Shown here: positions 38,640-50,400 of the stretch, piece after piece | Position numbering within the stretch: position 1 is the stretch's first letter | Layout of the letters: each line of letters opens with the position of its first letter | Source of the DNA: Hydractinia symbiolongicarpus | Lineage: Eukaryota; Cnidaria; Hydrozoa; Anthoathecata; Hydractiniidae | Direction of reading: 5' to 3' | Assembly (NCBI RefSeq): GCF_029227915.1 | Contig: NC_079889.1 | Span: forward strand, 2,170,001 to 2,234,000 | DNA: 64,000 nucleotides | Translations under genes and position numbers: made by a program | The notes under the pieces: generated by a model | Database searches by the model: none | Told to the model about the DNA's origin: nothing | What the model saw: the letters and a program-made list of their open reading frames with translations, nothing else

Positions 38640-40040
38640 GAGTGTTTCAGTATATTTGCAAATTTTTTTGGTACGTACCATAAACAGTTAAGCACTAAAC
38701 ATATTTACGCATCACTTTTTTTTTGGTATTCTTTTAATTGTATTTTTGTAGGAAGCATGCAATACATACGTTTTTTCTGACACATTAAAAATGTCGTTTC
38801 TGTGTTTGAAATTATTACTTTCTCCCTAAAAATAGTGTGAACGTCTCCTCTACTAGTAAATTGGCTTGTTGGAATATCCACTTGATTAGAGAGTTCCGCG
38901 TCGCTGGTAACTGGTTTATTACATGCACAGTAAGAATACATTCAGCATAAAAATAATTTATTCTAAGCATTTTGGGTGATGCACAAAGTTGCACAAACAA
39001 TGCTCAAATTTTTTTTAAAAAACGCCTAATTTGACAATTCTATGCGTGCTCTTATAAAAAATACTTGTTTGAAAATTCTGAGTGCTCTTAATAAGCGGTT
39101 ACAAAGATGGCTTTTTGGCTAAAGTCTTCCAAATGGAATTTTGGGGATCCTAATTGTTTTGACCCAATCGTAGTTGACATTCACTCTTGTTGGTCTTTTA
39201 TCTGATTCATTTTGTGAAAATGAAGTAAAGATTCTGTAAATTGCTAAATTGGTTTAAAGTTCAAAGTTTTAAAAATTTAGACTAAAAGAGTACTATAAGA
39301 TTTTTTGAAAAAACTGATGTAACAAAACTATACTATTATATATATTTTAAAAATTTTTGTTAAAGTTTCACTAGTCTTTTTTATCCCTTTTTCGCTGATA
39401 ATAGAGGGGAGTTGAAAATTATCGGCCACATGGTCATAAATGAAAAAACATCTGTCGACAGCCCCTTAACTGGAAAGGAATGAAAAGTATAGGAATTGGT
39501 TGAAGGTTGTCGGCAACTTTTCAAAAATGAAGTATACATAAATAGACGAGATTCTGTGTGCCTTCTAACTACGTAAAACTACAGGCGCAAAGACGCAGTT
39601 GAACAGTAACCCTATATCAGTCCCCTCCAAACTGTATTTTCAGGTGAAGGAAACCGTCTGATTTTGACATTTTAAATTGTTTCTATGAATTTTATGAGAG
39701 TGCTGACACGTTGAAAACGCCCGTATATATATGGACAAACTCGGGTCACTCTTTAAATAAAATTCTCGTTTTTCGTCTAATAACTGAACTCGCTTAAATT
39801 AATCCCAAACTCGCCTGATTAATTTCCGAAATGCAAAAAAAGTGCTTTAAATTTCGTTGACTCGACCACAAAAAGGCAACCGTTGAAGTAATGCAGAATG
39901 GTGTGACTTTATCCACTATATAATGATCGATAAAATGTTATCAAATGGATTTTTTATTAAAAACTTCACGCCCAACAAACATTTTTTTGTGATGCAATCA
40001 CAGTTTATCTGTAATTGTTTTTTCCGCCAAAGGACTTTTG
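38640..40040. other. 3' flank of astacin D and unassigned DNA
   Basis: Up to about 39110 it matches the 3' flanks of the other astacin copies. From there to 40040 nothing recognisable is seen. Confidence 0.4.
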
Positions 40041-40095
40041 GAATTATTATTATTGTTACTTTTCCGAATATTTATACAGGATAGCCACTTCAATG
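40035..40095 (-). repeat. SINE 3'-tail fragment
   Basis: On the minus strand it reads GGCTATCCTGTATAAATATT followed by AGTAACAATAATAATAAT, matching the tails of the SINEs at 13489-13720 and 32856-33160. The tRNA-like head is not found nearby. Confidence 0.55.
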
Positions 40096-40109
40096 TTGGA
40101 AACACTGTT

Positions 40110-41030
40110 ATCAATGTGGAAACCGAAACAAACAACCAAAAAGTCGTTGCCGATGATACCGATGTCGCAATGATGCTTCTATACCGTTGGTAAGAACATC
40201 ATGGAGATGTTTACTTCTTTCAAGAGGGGTTGGATAAAGCCTGGAACATAAAGTTGTCTGTCAGAAATAGAACCCTATCCGAGAGCATATTCTTTTCGTA
40301 CATGCGTTTTCCGGCTGTGATACAATATTGTAGATTGTCTCACACACAATGGGTATGTTTGGGCAGACAACAGAGATATCGAAGAAGCTGCCATCAAAGC
40401 GTTTCAAATCATTTATAGTGGTAACGACTTGACTAAATTATTAACTTAGGTGAGTTTTTTACATATAAAATTTACTCACAATATAAAAAGGTTCTCTTCA
40501 TTTTGTATAATCTCAAAGTGCATGAGAATAGGGTGTTGATCGGAGAAGACTTTGGATACAGACATTACCACCAATGTTTTCTTATCATTTTGCAGATACC
40601 GGAAATATCTCGATATGTGTTGGAAAGGAAAGATTTATCCTAAAAAGTTGCCACCTACGGAAAGAGCTGCTATTCTACACGGTTTTCGAGTTCATCTACA
40701 GGTAATGAATTGGAAGATATTAGAGGAAGAAGAGGTATAAATTTTTAAACACAAATGTCCAAGCAATGCCAGTTAAAGTAGCAATTTCTCCATTTTTATA
40801 ACAATATTTTGTCTTATAGCTTAAACAAATTGATCCAAGCAAATGGAGCTGGAAAATTGAAAATTCTCAAATGATGCCAATAAAGGCAGATGAACAAGTT
40901 GCCCCTGATAGCCTCCTATAAATCATCAAATGCAACTGCAAGACTACTTCGTAATCACCTGTTCAACAAATTTTATTCGTGCAGAAAACATGGTCTGAAG
41001 TGTATGCTATCGATGGGGATTTTTTCCTGG
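40110..41030 (+). pseudogene. Decayed multicopy ORF with PIN-like and CXC-like parts
   Basis: Pieces in different plus-strand frames: VVADDTDVAMMLLYRW (about 40147-40195), HGDVYFFQEGLDKAWNIKL (about 40203-40260), RKYLDMCWKGKIYPKKLPPT (about 40590-40660), and LKQIDPSKWSWKI followed by IIKCNCK (about 40820-40940). I recall an abundant, unnamed cnidarian and arthropod repeat protein with the same order, with acidic D-D-T-D reminiscent of PIN/FEN nucleases and a cysteine-rich CXC-like end. Several stops and shifts show it is dead. Function and element type are unknown. Confidence 0.5.
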
Positions 41031-41097
41031 TAATCTAAATATAAAAAGGAGTAAGTGTGCTAAGTTTCAGCTCTACGTCATTTTTTTCCAGGTCAGT

Positions 41098-41118
41098 GTT
41101 TTTTTTTTTTTTTTTTTT
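41098..41118. repeat. T homopolymer run
   Basis: About 20 T residues with no adjacent retroposon body recognised. The surrounding 41031-41431, downstream of the TM9SF2-like stop, holds nothing else that I can assign. Confidence 0.7.
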
Positions 41119-41431
41119 ACTTTAACGACTGGACTTTACAAGAAAAACTTAGACGCATTATAAGTGATAGAATTACAACAACGATTAAGAGGATAGAATG
41201 TGTCTACATGCTATTAAAAAAGTGTTAAATGCTTCTTAAAAAAATTAGTGTATATTTGAAAGCAATGACGAATACAAAATTCACAGCAACTAAATAACTC
41301 GTACGACGGGATCCAAATTATATGCTCGAATCAATTCGACCAATCAGATTTAAATGGAAACCTAGCTTAAATAAAAAACACCACAATTCGCCTCGATGAG
41401 CCAACAAGACTTGATGATCTTGACATATTTA

Positions 41432-44400
41432 TTACGTTGATGTAATTCCGCTTTCACGGTACTGTACTAATAATTTGTGAACAAAATAGAAGCAGGCTAA
41501 AAAGCCAACCGAACCTGAAAAGAGAAATCACAATATTGTCAACATGTTATATCAAACACTGGTATAAGAGATTCAAACGTAATTTAAAAATGTTAAAGAT
41601 CAGATAGAACTCGAATTTTATCTCAATTAAATTTCTCTATCTATTTCTAAATTAAACGCTTTAATTAAGTAAAATACGAGTGAACGAGACAAAAACTGAG
41701 GTAATCAAGAAAACCCTCTAACCTGTGAACAGAGAAAAGAGCAACGCCATTATGAAAGAGTACCCAAAATACAAAACAGTACTTGCAACGCCTGTGATCG
41801 TCATTCTAGTGACGAAATAATGAATTGAATAAATGAAAACATAAACTCCCGTGAAACCACTGCTAAAAAACGACCTCCACCACCATTTATAGTCCTGAAA
41901 ATAAAGGATGACACCTCTTGGTTAATAAATCACTTCGCATCAATAGCATGTAAACCCTTCACTTCATTTAATCTTTATAAACGAAAATTAAACTTGCAAT
42001 ATTATAGTAGTTAGTAGATACAACAGAAATTGTTTTTTGCGTCTATACGATATAGATAGGAGTTGTGTACTCCACATGAAGACAATTTTGCAGAGAATTT
42101 TATTAAAAACTACTTGTATAACTGAATAGACGTTAAGCGTGCAGATACACGATCAATTTCGTTAAATTAAATTTGTCAAAAATATAGTAAAAGCAAAGAG
42201 AGGTTTACACGATTTATTTTGCCTCAATTTACGGAACTCGACAAATTTGATCGCATATCACCAATTTTTGATCCACCTTGTCGAAGTGTGATTGCTTGCA
42301 GTTTTTCGACACAATTTCAAAAAAATAATTGATCGACATTTCTTTCAACAAATCCAAAAAGGTTGAACATCGTGTCTAATTCTTTACAAATTGGATTCAT
42401 TACATTGCATCCAAAAATGGTGATACAAGATCAAATTTTTCAAATTCAACAAAATAGACCGTGTATCATCTGCTGAAGGAGACTTACGTCGTTACATAAA
42501 TGGAAGTAGCATAGCAAAATGGTAGTCTCTGAGCAGATTATTACCAAGATGATATACACCAATAACAGAAATCCAAACGTGTAGTAGATTTGATGATTCC
42601 TAAAGAAAACAAGTCCTACTACATTTACAAGACAATGGTTCATCTCATCAAGCTTAAAATTGGTAAAGCATCCAAATACGGGCTTCCACGTAAACAAATA
42701 TATTCGAATCGATCGACAGCAAGAAATCTTACGTGTCGGTTTAACCAATTTTGTTTGAAAATCTGCTTTAAAAGTAGTTGTAAAAAGGTAAAAATCATAA
42801 ATACAGTAACATTCAGCGAACGTAAAACGTGTTGGGACTATTATTGCATATATGGAAATAATTCCATTTAGCTTTAACCTTTATTTACAAGGCTTTCTTT
42901 GTGTTTCCTTGATTTGCTAACACTGTCCTTTTTTAATTAGAGCATTTGCTTATCTTGATTTCTTACACAATGCGGCGGGGAGAGGAAGGTGAGGAAGAAC
43001 AAATTTACATGAAAGGTCAATTTTTTGGTATTTTTTATTTATTTATAGCCGTTTGTTTACTAGGCGTACTGTAATAATTTTGACATAACAAATTAAAAAG
43101 ATGATTTGAAAATAATATGTTGGATTTCAATAAGCTTCCCGACCTCCAGGTGCAATTTAAAAACTATCACCTTGAGTAAAACCATGGTTTGCTCTCGCGA
43201 AAAAATTAAAGCCTAACTTTTCCACAAAAAAAACAAAAAAATTCCTTCCTACTGTATTAAAACAAATATGATTTCGAATTAAAAGGAAGTTTACACAACC
43301 ATTTTGTAATCGTCATCATCTATTAGAGCGCTCAAATTAATAAACAAAATAAATTAATGATTTCAACTGACACTGTGAGCAGCCATAATAAAAAAATCAT
43401 TAAAACGTATTTCTTTGAATGTTTTATCAACGAAAAATGCACCTCTTTGAAATATCTCACCCAAACAATTATACCTACGAAACCTTTTTTCTAACGATCA
43501 ACCGCAGATTAACCGCGGATCAAACGCAGATCAACCGCAGAAACCAATATCCACGATTTTTTTTTCTGTCCTGAGTGAAAGTTGAATTGAATTCGACTTT
43601 TCCGTTGCTTTCCGAAGAAAACATATTTCTTTTCGTTCAATTCCGACTTAATTGAGGTAATAGTGGGAAATTAAAATTGGGAATTCTGTTCTGTTCCAGT
43701 CCGAACCCTTCCGATGCAAAAACTACGCTGTGAAAATTTGATTTTAAAGTATTTCTCTAACATCCTACCAAAATCCCCTTATATTTTCTCGATGCCTTAC
43801 ATAAAAAGGTGTATTTCTAAATATCCCGATAAATGATAAAACTCTAGGTTAACCGTACACATGTCTTACGTAAAAGTTCTAGATGTATTTGTCAAAGTTT
43901 TTACATTAAGAAAACTTACCACAGGCTGTTCATGATAAAATATAATTCTATAAACACACAACCAAATTGTAATACTCCACCAATTATGAAACATGACACT
44001 GGCTTCGTAAAAATGCTCTAAATAAATAATATAAGTGACGCTAAAGTATATTACAACACCAGTAAAGGTTAACTTACTCGAATATGGGCACATACATTCT
44101 AGATATGGACACCACATTAAGCGCAAAAACTTTTCCTAACAGTTTTTTGGCCGAATTTGCTGACGTTTATGTCGCAGAATTTTTCGACAGCACCTATTCG
44201 CGATATTTTATAAGCGCAATTTTTTTTTGTTTTATTCGCAAATTTTTTCAGGCGCGTAAATTCGCGAAAAAATATTATGTTAACAAAATATTTTATGCGC
44301 CTCAGTCGTCCACATAATGCAAAAATTTAGTATTTTTCTTTTTTTTTGCAAAAGCTTTTGCAACTTAAAGTAGTATAACTTGCACTTGTTAGGGACAAAT

Positions 44401-47400
44401 TTGTACTAATCAATAATAAATGGTACTGACCGGCTTTGATGTTGTACTGTGAAATACAAAGCCCGAGGTCAAAATTACAGACCGATCTTGCGACGTCTGT
44501 GTCCTGACCGAAAGAAGACCGAAATATTAAAATTTAGGCCCTTTAAAAAAGGTTTAAAAATCAGTGATGTTCCTTTTGGCATCTTTTGCAAAAATTTTAA
44601 AGACAAAGGTAGGTATTGTAGTTAATGGAGAATTAATCATGGAGTGGTGCAGAAACTTTGATTTGAGTTTAAATATGAATTGTTTATTTATTTATGTATA
44701 TTGATTCCCGAGATATTTTAAGGTCTAAGGAATAACAAAGTAGTCGAAATGAAATTGTTAATAAAGATGTTCTATTCGGTAAATTACTAACATGTGTGAT
44801 TTATTGTGGCCGTTGTTAGACTTGAATAAGCGAAGAAAAATAGAACAAATAAGCACACGTCTTTTATATAAATAACGAAAAATTATATTTAAAAGAAAAA
44901 GAAAAACTGATGCTATCCAAGCAAAACAAAAGTAGTCCGAATGTTTTTCTTTAAACTATTTTTTTTTAAAAAGGAAGAATTATTGGGTAGAAAATAAATT
45001 TAAACAACACGTTAAAATAAGCAAAGGCTATTTAGTAAAAATACCATCTTTAGTGCATATAAAATAATATGTAAGATCGCTTTAAAAATGTTCGTTTTTA
45101 TAAGTTAAAATGTAATTAGCTATTAACAATTTGCATACAAAATATGTACAGATGCGTTAAAAGCGCAATTTTAGTCAATCCGTTACAAAAAAAATGGGCA
45201 GTGTTGAATTCCAACTGAGTGTTTCGTTGTGGTTTCTTCAAGGCAATCCATGACGCTTTTAAATTCTTCTTTAGTTAATAATTTTTCGAGGCCGACTTCA
45301 AAAAATATAGTTTTATTTTGTATAAAAATTGATAATAGCTAATTACATTTTAAGTTATAAAAACAAACATTTTGTAACGATCTTACATATTATTTTATAT
45401 GCATTGAAGATGGTATTTTTGCTAAATAGCTTTTGCTTGTTTTAGCGTGTTGTTTTAATTTATTTTCTACCCAATATCACTACAATTATTGCTTACAACT
45501 ACAAGACAATATGAGAGAGCTTTTAGATATAACTTAGTACAGCTTGTCGCGTGACATCAAGAAGCAGCAAAATGTATTTACGCAAGGTTAACTTTTGTTC
45601 AATAATGACGGTGATTTTAATGACGGCGATTTTTAGCGGAAGTGACGTTTTTGGGGAGCAAAATATGGACATGAAAAAGGCAGACATGTGAAAACATTAC
45701 GTCAGCTTTTGTTTTTTTTATATATAACCAACTCTTTTATTACAAATAAACGTATGTACTTTTTTTCGTTAGTTCTCCTTTAAAAGCTATTGCCTTTCTA
45801 CGACATGATAAAGTACGGCCCAAAGAAGAAGGCCAGTTGAAGTAAGTCTTTTCTAACGTGTGACCTACCCGTAAAGAAATTATTTTCGGTTTTTGATTTG
45901 TTGCGGCAGATACTTCCAATTCCTGTAGGATAAAGAAAAAGAATAATGTGATGATATGTTTTTTTTATAGCAATAATCTGTGAAAACATTGGACTTACGA
46001 CTGATGTAGAAATCAGAAGGAACTATTTGAAAGGACATATATAAATACGGTGCATTGTCTTTACCCTGACAAAAAAGGATGTATAGCTGACCTGTTCGCA
46101 ATGTTTTTCTGATAGTTCAATTTTTGGTACTTCAGTTGCCTATCGAATAAAAATACGTAATGTGATATTTTTTAAACACTGGAAGCATAAAACGATGTGT
46201 AAACACAATGTGATACCGGTTTTTTGCATCCAAAGTATGATCCTATAAAGGTTAATGGAACTGATACGCCAAGCCTAGTGAGAAAAAGGTAATAGAAAGT
46301 TTTTCTGATAGAAAAAAAATATTAAAACATACGACAGAATACAGCAACGTCGTATAAAATTGTAGCCACCTTAGTAGTACTAATTTTGCGGTCACATAAT
46401 TTTGTGAATCGAAATTTCATTTTGCAGTGATATCTTTTTGCTTTAAATGATTGTGTGCAAAAATATTGCATATACTAATTTTCGTGTATGGAATAAAAAT
46501 CTCTTTATTAATAACCGTATTCTGTCTGTCTGTCAGCAAGAAAAACGTCGTGCTGCAGATGCACGAAATACGACGATATAAAATGGACAGCCGACCCCGT
46601 GGATTTTTCCACGGGTGACCGACTGTTATAAAATGTATTTGAAAAAAGGCATTTTTACTCAATAAAACATTCTTTTATTGACAGTTTAAGGATCCTTTGA
46701 AAGGGTGTGGGCGATAGCGTTCCATTTTCTCATTTGTGTTAATGAAATCCTCTTTTTCACTCTGAGATAAAAATTTCAGAAATTAACAACATTTCTTAAT
46801 ATTTTACAGATTAAATTTTCGCGAATGGTAGTATCAAGAATATTTCGGGGTGTATACTTCTGCAAATTTGTGGTATGAAGAATATTTCGGGGTGTATACT
46901 TCTGCAAATCTGTGGTATGAAGAATATTTCGGGGTGTATACTTTTGCAAATCTGTGGTATGAAGAATATTTCGGGGTGTATACTTCTGCAAATCTGTGGT
47001 ATGAAGAATATTTCGGGGTGTATACTTCTGCAAATTTGTGGTATGAAGAATATTTCGGGGTGTATACTTCTGCAAATCTGTGGTATGAAGAATATTTCGG
47101 GGTGTATACTTTTGCAAATCTGTGGTATGAAGAATATTTCGGGGTGTATACTTCTGCAAATCTGTGGTATGAAGAATATTTCGGGGTGTATACTTTTGCA
47201 AATTTGACACAACTTACCACAAAGCTAGCAATAGAAGTAAAGTTGAAAATGGTATGGCAGCTGATGATTGCTTTATCCACAATATCAAATTCAAGATAAA
47301 GAATATACCAAATATCAACCTGCAAATAAATTATATACTGTCACTTTATATATGATACTCTGAAAAAGAAAAACTGAAAACCCGTCGATGTAATAGCCAT

Positions 47401-50400
47401 ACCCTTGGAACAAGAATGATGTGAGGATAGCATTAGATTTCCAGTTTTCCCCACCAACCACTAAAAAATGACAATTGCTTTGCAGATAAATTAAAACGCA
47501 AAAAGGTTTAGTCAGAAAAGAACTTTAAAAACAATTAGTGGGCTTACTGGTCAAGTAGAAAAAGCAAATACAAACATTACAAGGAACAACTTTTAAGCAA
47601 AAGAAACTGTTAGACACTGACACATAAAGAAGTATTCAGCACAACTTACCTTTGTATATTCTTCCTGAAACGTAGCCACCCACAGAAGCCAAACATGGAA
47701 ACAGCACCTTAAAATATATAAAGAAGTTATATATTGACATAGTCTTTCAGGTTTTGTTGATTATGAGATAACAGAACAGCAAGCTGAAGTGATTTGACTA
47801 GTCTAATGACTCTTATTTTAAATAGTAGAGGTTAAACCCTCTAAAGATCTCTTGGCAAAGCAAGTCTCCCTTTTACAAGGATGGTCTGTACAACCAAGTT
47901 AATTGAAAAAGCAACCCTCTGGACAATACAAATAATGTGCACACAACAATGTTAAAAAAACACTGTAAAACGAATGACATCGCAACAAAGAAACATAAAT
48001 TAACATTAAACGTATATATTTTCAAAACAACAACACCAAAAATAGAATAGGGAAGGAGTATACCAATACACATGTCGCCAAAGCACCCCTGTTAGCAGGT
48101 GATAACAAACCAAAACATGCAATTACTAAAATAAAACAATTTGATCTTATAAGAACGTCACATGTCCTCTGTAAAGATTTAAAAATAATAATCAAAATAA
48201 TACAACATGGAACGTTTCCTTTGGGATTGTACAGACAACATCCATCATTTATTTATGGTGTGTACAAAAATTGGATTTCAACTCTGTTGTATTACAGGAT
48301 GTCCACCAAATTTTTATTTTTAATTTACCCTTAGTTTTTCATGAATAAAACAAAAATCTCTCTGACTTTCCAAGGTAACATTAATTCTAAGAAAAACGTT
48401 TTCAAACTCAACTTGCACGTAAAACTTCTTTTTCCATTATCTTTTTCTGCGTTTTAAGATATTTACTTAATTTCCAGTATTTCATCTGATCAGTTTTCAA
48501 ATCTCCTGACATTTCGAGGTCTATCACGTTTTTCAGATCGCTGGCTAGGCTTAATCAAAATTGTTGTGCAAAGAATACATAAGCATTTTCAAAAAACACT
48601 TTATTAAAAAAAATATAAAAATGCACAAAGCTTTTTGTAACAGAGTTACATTATCAAGTGATCAAGTGACTTCATAATGTAACACTGTTACAAAAGCTTT
48701 GTGCATTTTTACAGTTTTAAAATAAAGTGTTTTGAGAAAATACATATGGATTTTTGGCTGATTTTCTAAATAAAAATATTAAAATACATTTTGCTAACAT
48801 GGAGCTTGTTGAAAGGTTAAAAGTGTTATGTTTTACTTATATCCAAATAATTTAACAAATCCTTACCAACAGTCACAAAGAACACAACTCCAATTTGTGC
48901 TCCTAATCCAACACAAACGGAAAGAAACATGCCCGCTTTTGGGGGACGAAAGACCAATTTCCATCCAAATTCATCTTGAGTTTCTTCCTACGAAACAGAA
49001 AAATTAATAATTTGAAAAATTAGCAAATATTTCTTGGGTTTAAGGCAAGAAATAACAAATTAAGTTTGATAAATTTTCTCCCTGATCTTTGTCAGAGCAT
49101 CTTCAGATCATAACTAAAAACGTCTTTCAACATGCATGTACAAAATGTTAAAAAATTCTCTTGATAAAATAACGTGTGGAGATTGTGGAAAATATTACAT
49201 AGGAGAAACAGGAAGGAAGTTGACAACACGAATAAAAGAACACAAAAATGGCGCAAAAAACGATAAAGAAAACGTCTCTGGAATGTCCAAACACATAAAA
49301 GAAACAAAACACGAAATGAACTTTGAGAAAATAGAAATTCTCTATAGGGAAAACAATTTTAATAAAAGAAAATTTAAAGAGGCATTAGCGATTAAACAAC
49401 ACAAATCGGATTTATTGAACAAAAAAGATGAAATAAGACGATTATCTGAAATTTGGGAAAACATACTATAATTTTAACGACTTTTATTGTTAATAAACGA
49501 TTTTTATACATTTTATTTTATCAAGAGAATTTTTTAACATTTTGTACATGCATGTTGAAAGACGTTTTCAGTTATGATCTGAAGATGCTCTGACAAAGAT
49601 CAGGGAGAAAATTTATCAAACTTAATTTGTTATTTATTGCCTTAAACCCAAGAAATATTTGCTAATTAACTATGAAAAGGCAAACCTATAAAGAATTCAT
49701 TAATTTGAAAAAGCTGTTAAAAAATCTGTTTTTAGGGTAGCTTTGAGAAAAAAAATTAGCAATTTTAAGGGGAGGTGGCAACCATGCAAAAAACTGTTAT
49801 TTGAGCCACAATTCAGCAATTGAACACTTAAAATATTCCCCAGATATATAGATGTATAAGTACTTCGGGGCTGTTTATATACTAAATCTTTTAAAGCTTT
49901 AAGCATTTTTAATCTGAACCTTCCCTTTGTCTGCAATCGCTGCGTTTTTTCTTGCATTTTTGGAAGAAAATAAAGGTGGAACATGCCTGTGATAACTACA
50001 AAGCCCTATCTTGGCCTATCCAATAATAATGTTGTAGATGTCTTAAATGTACAGCCTCTTAATTAAAATTGATGATGAGGTGACAGAATAGCAAGCTGTA
50101 ATGATAATAATTGTTTTAAGACAGGTAGTTACTAAATACTCTACCTTAGAGTTAAGGAGAAGGTGGTAGCGGCAAATATCACGATTTAAAGGTCGAAGCA
50201 TAATCATAGCAATCATTCCAGACAAAAACAACAACAGGATGAGATAATTCATGATGCTAAAAAAGAAACATTTTTATCAAACATAATTACCAACTAAACA
50301 TGTGTGCTTTTCCTTTAATTAATTCCCTTGCGTAAGTGACCATGTTTGTCCATGTCGCAAAAATCACCAGCCACTTTTTAACAACTTATGCATTTGCTCT

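Noticed and set aside
45798-46101. Possible extra TM9SF2-like exons on the minus strand
   Set aside because: Acceptor-like TAG sites exist, but the encoded residues do not fit the family and exons 13 and 14 already join in phase.
46776-47325. Five overlapping open frames of 110-163 codons on both strands
   Set aside because: They are produced by the 42-bp minisatellite, whose period is divisible by three and whose unit lacks stops in several frames. No unique coding sequence supports them.
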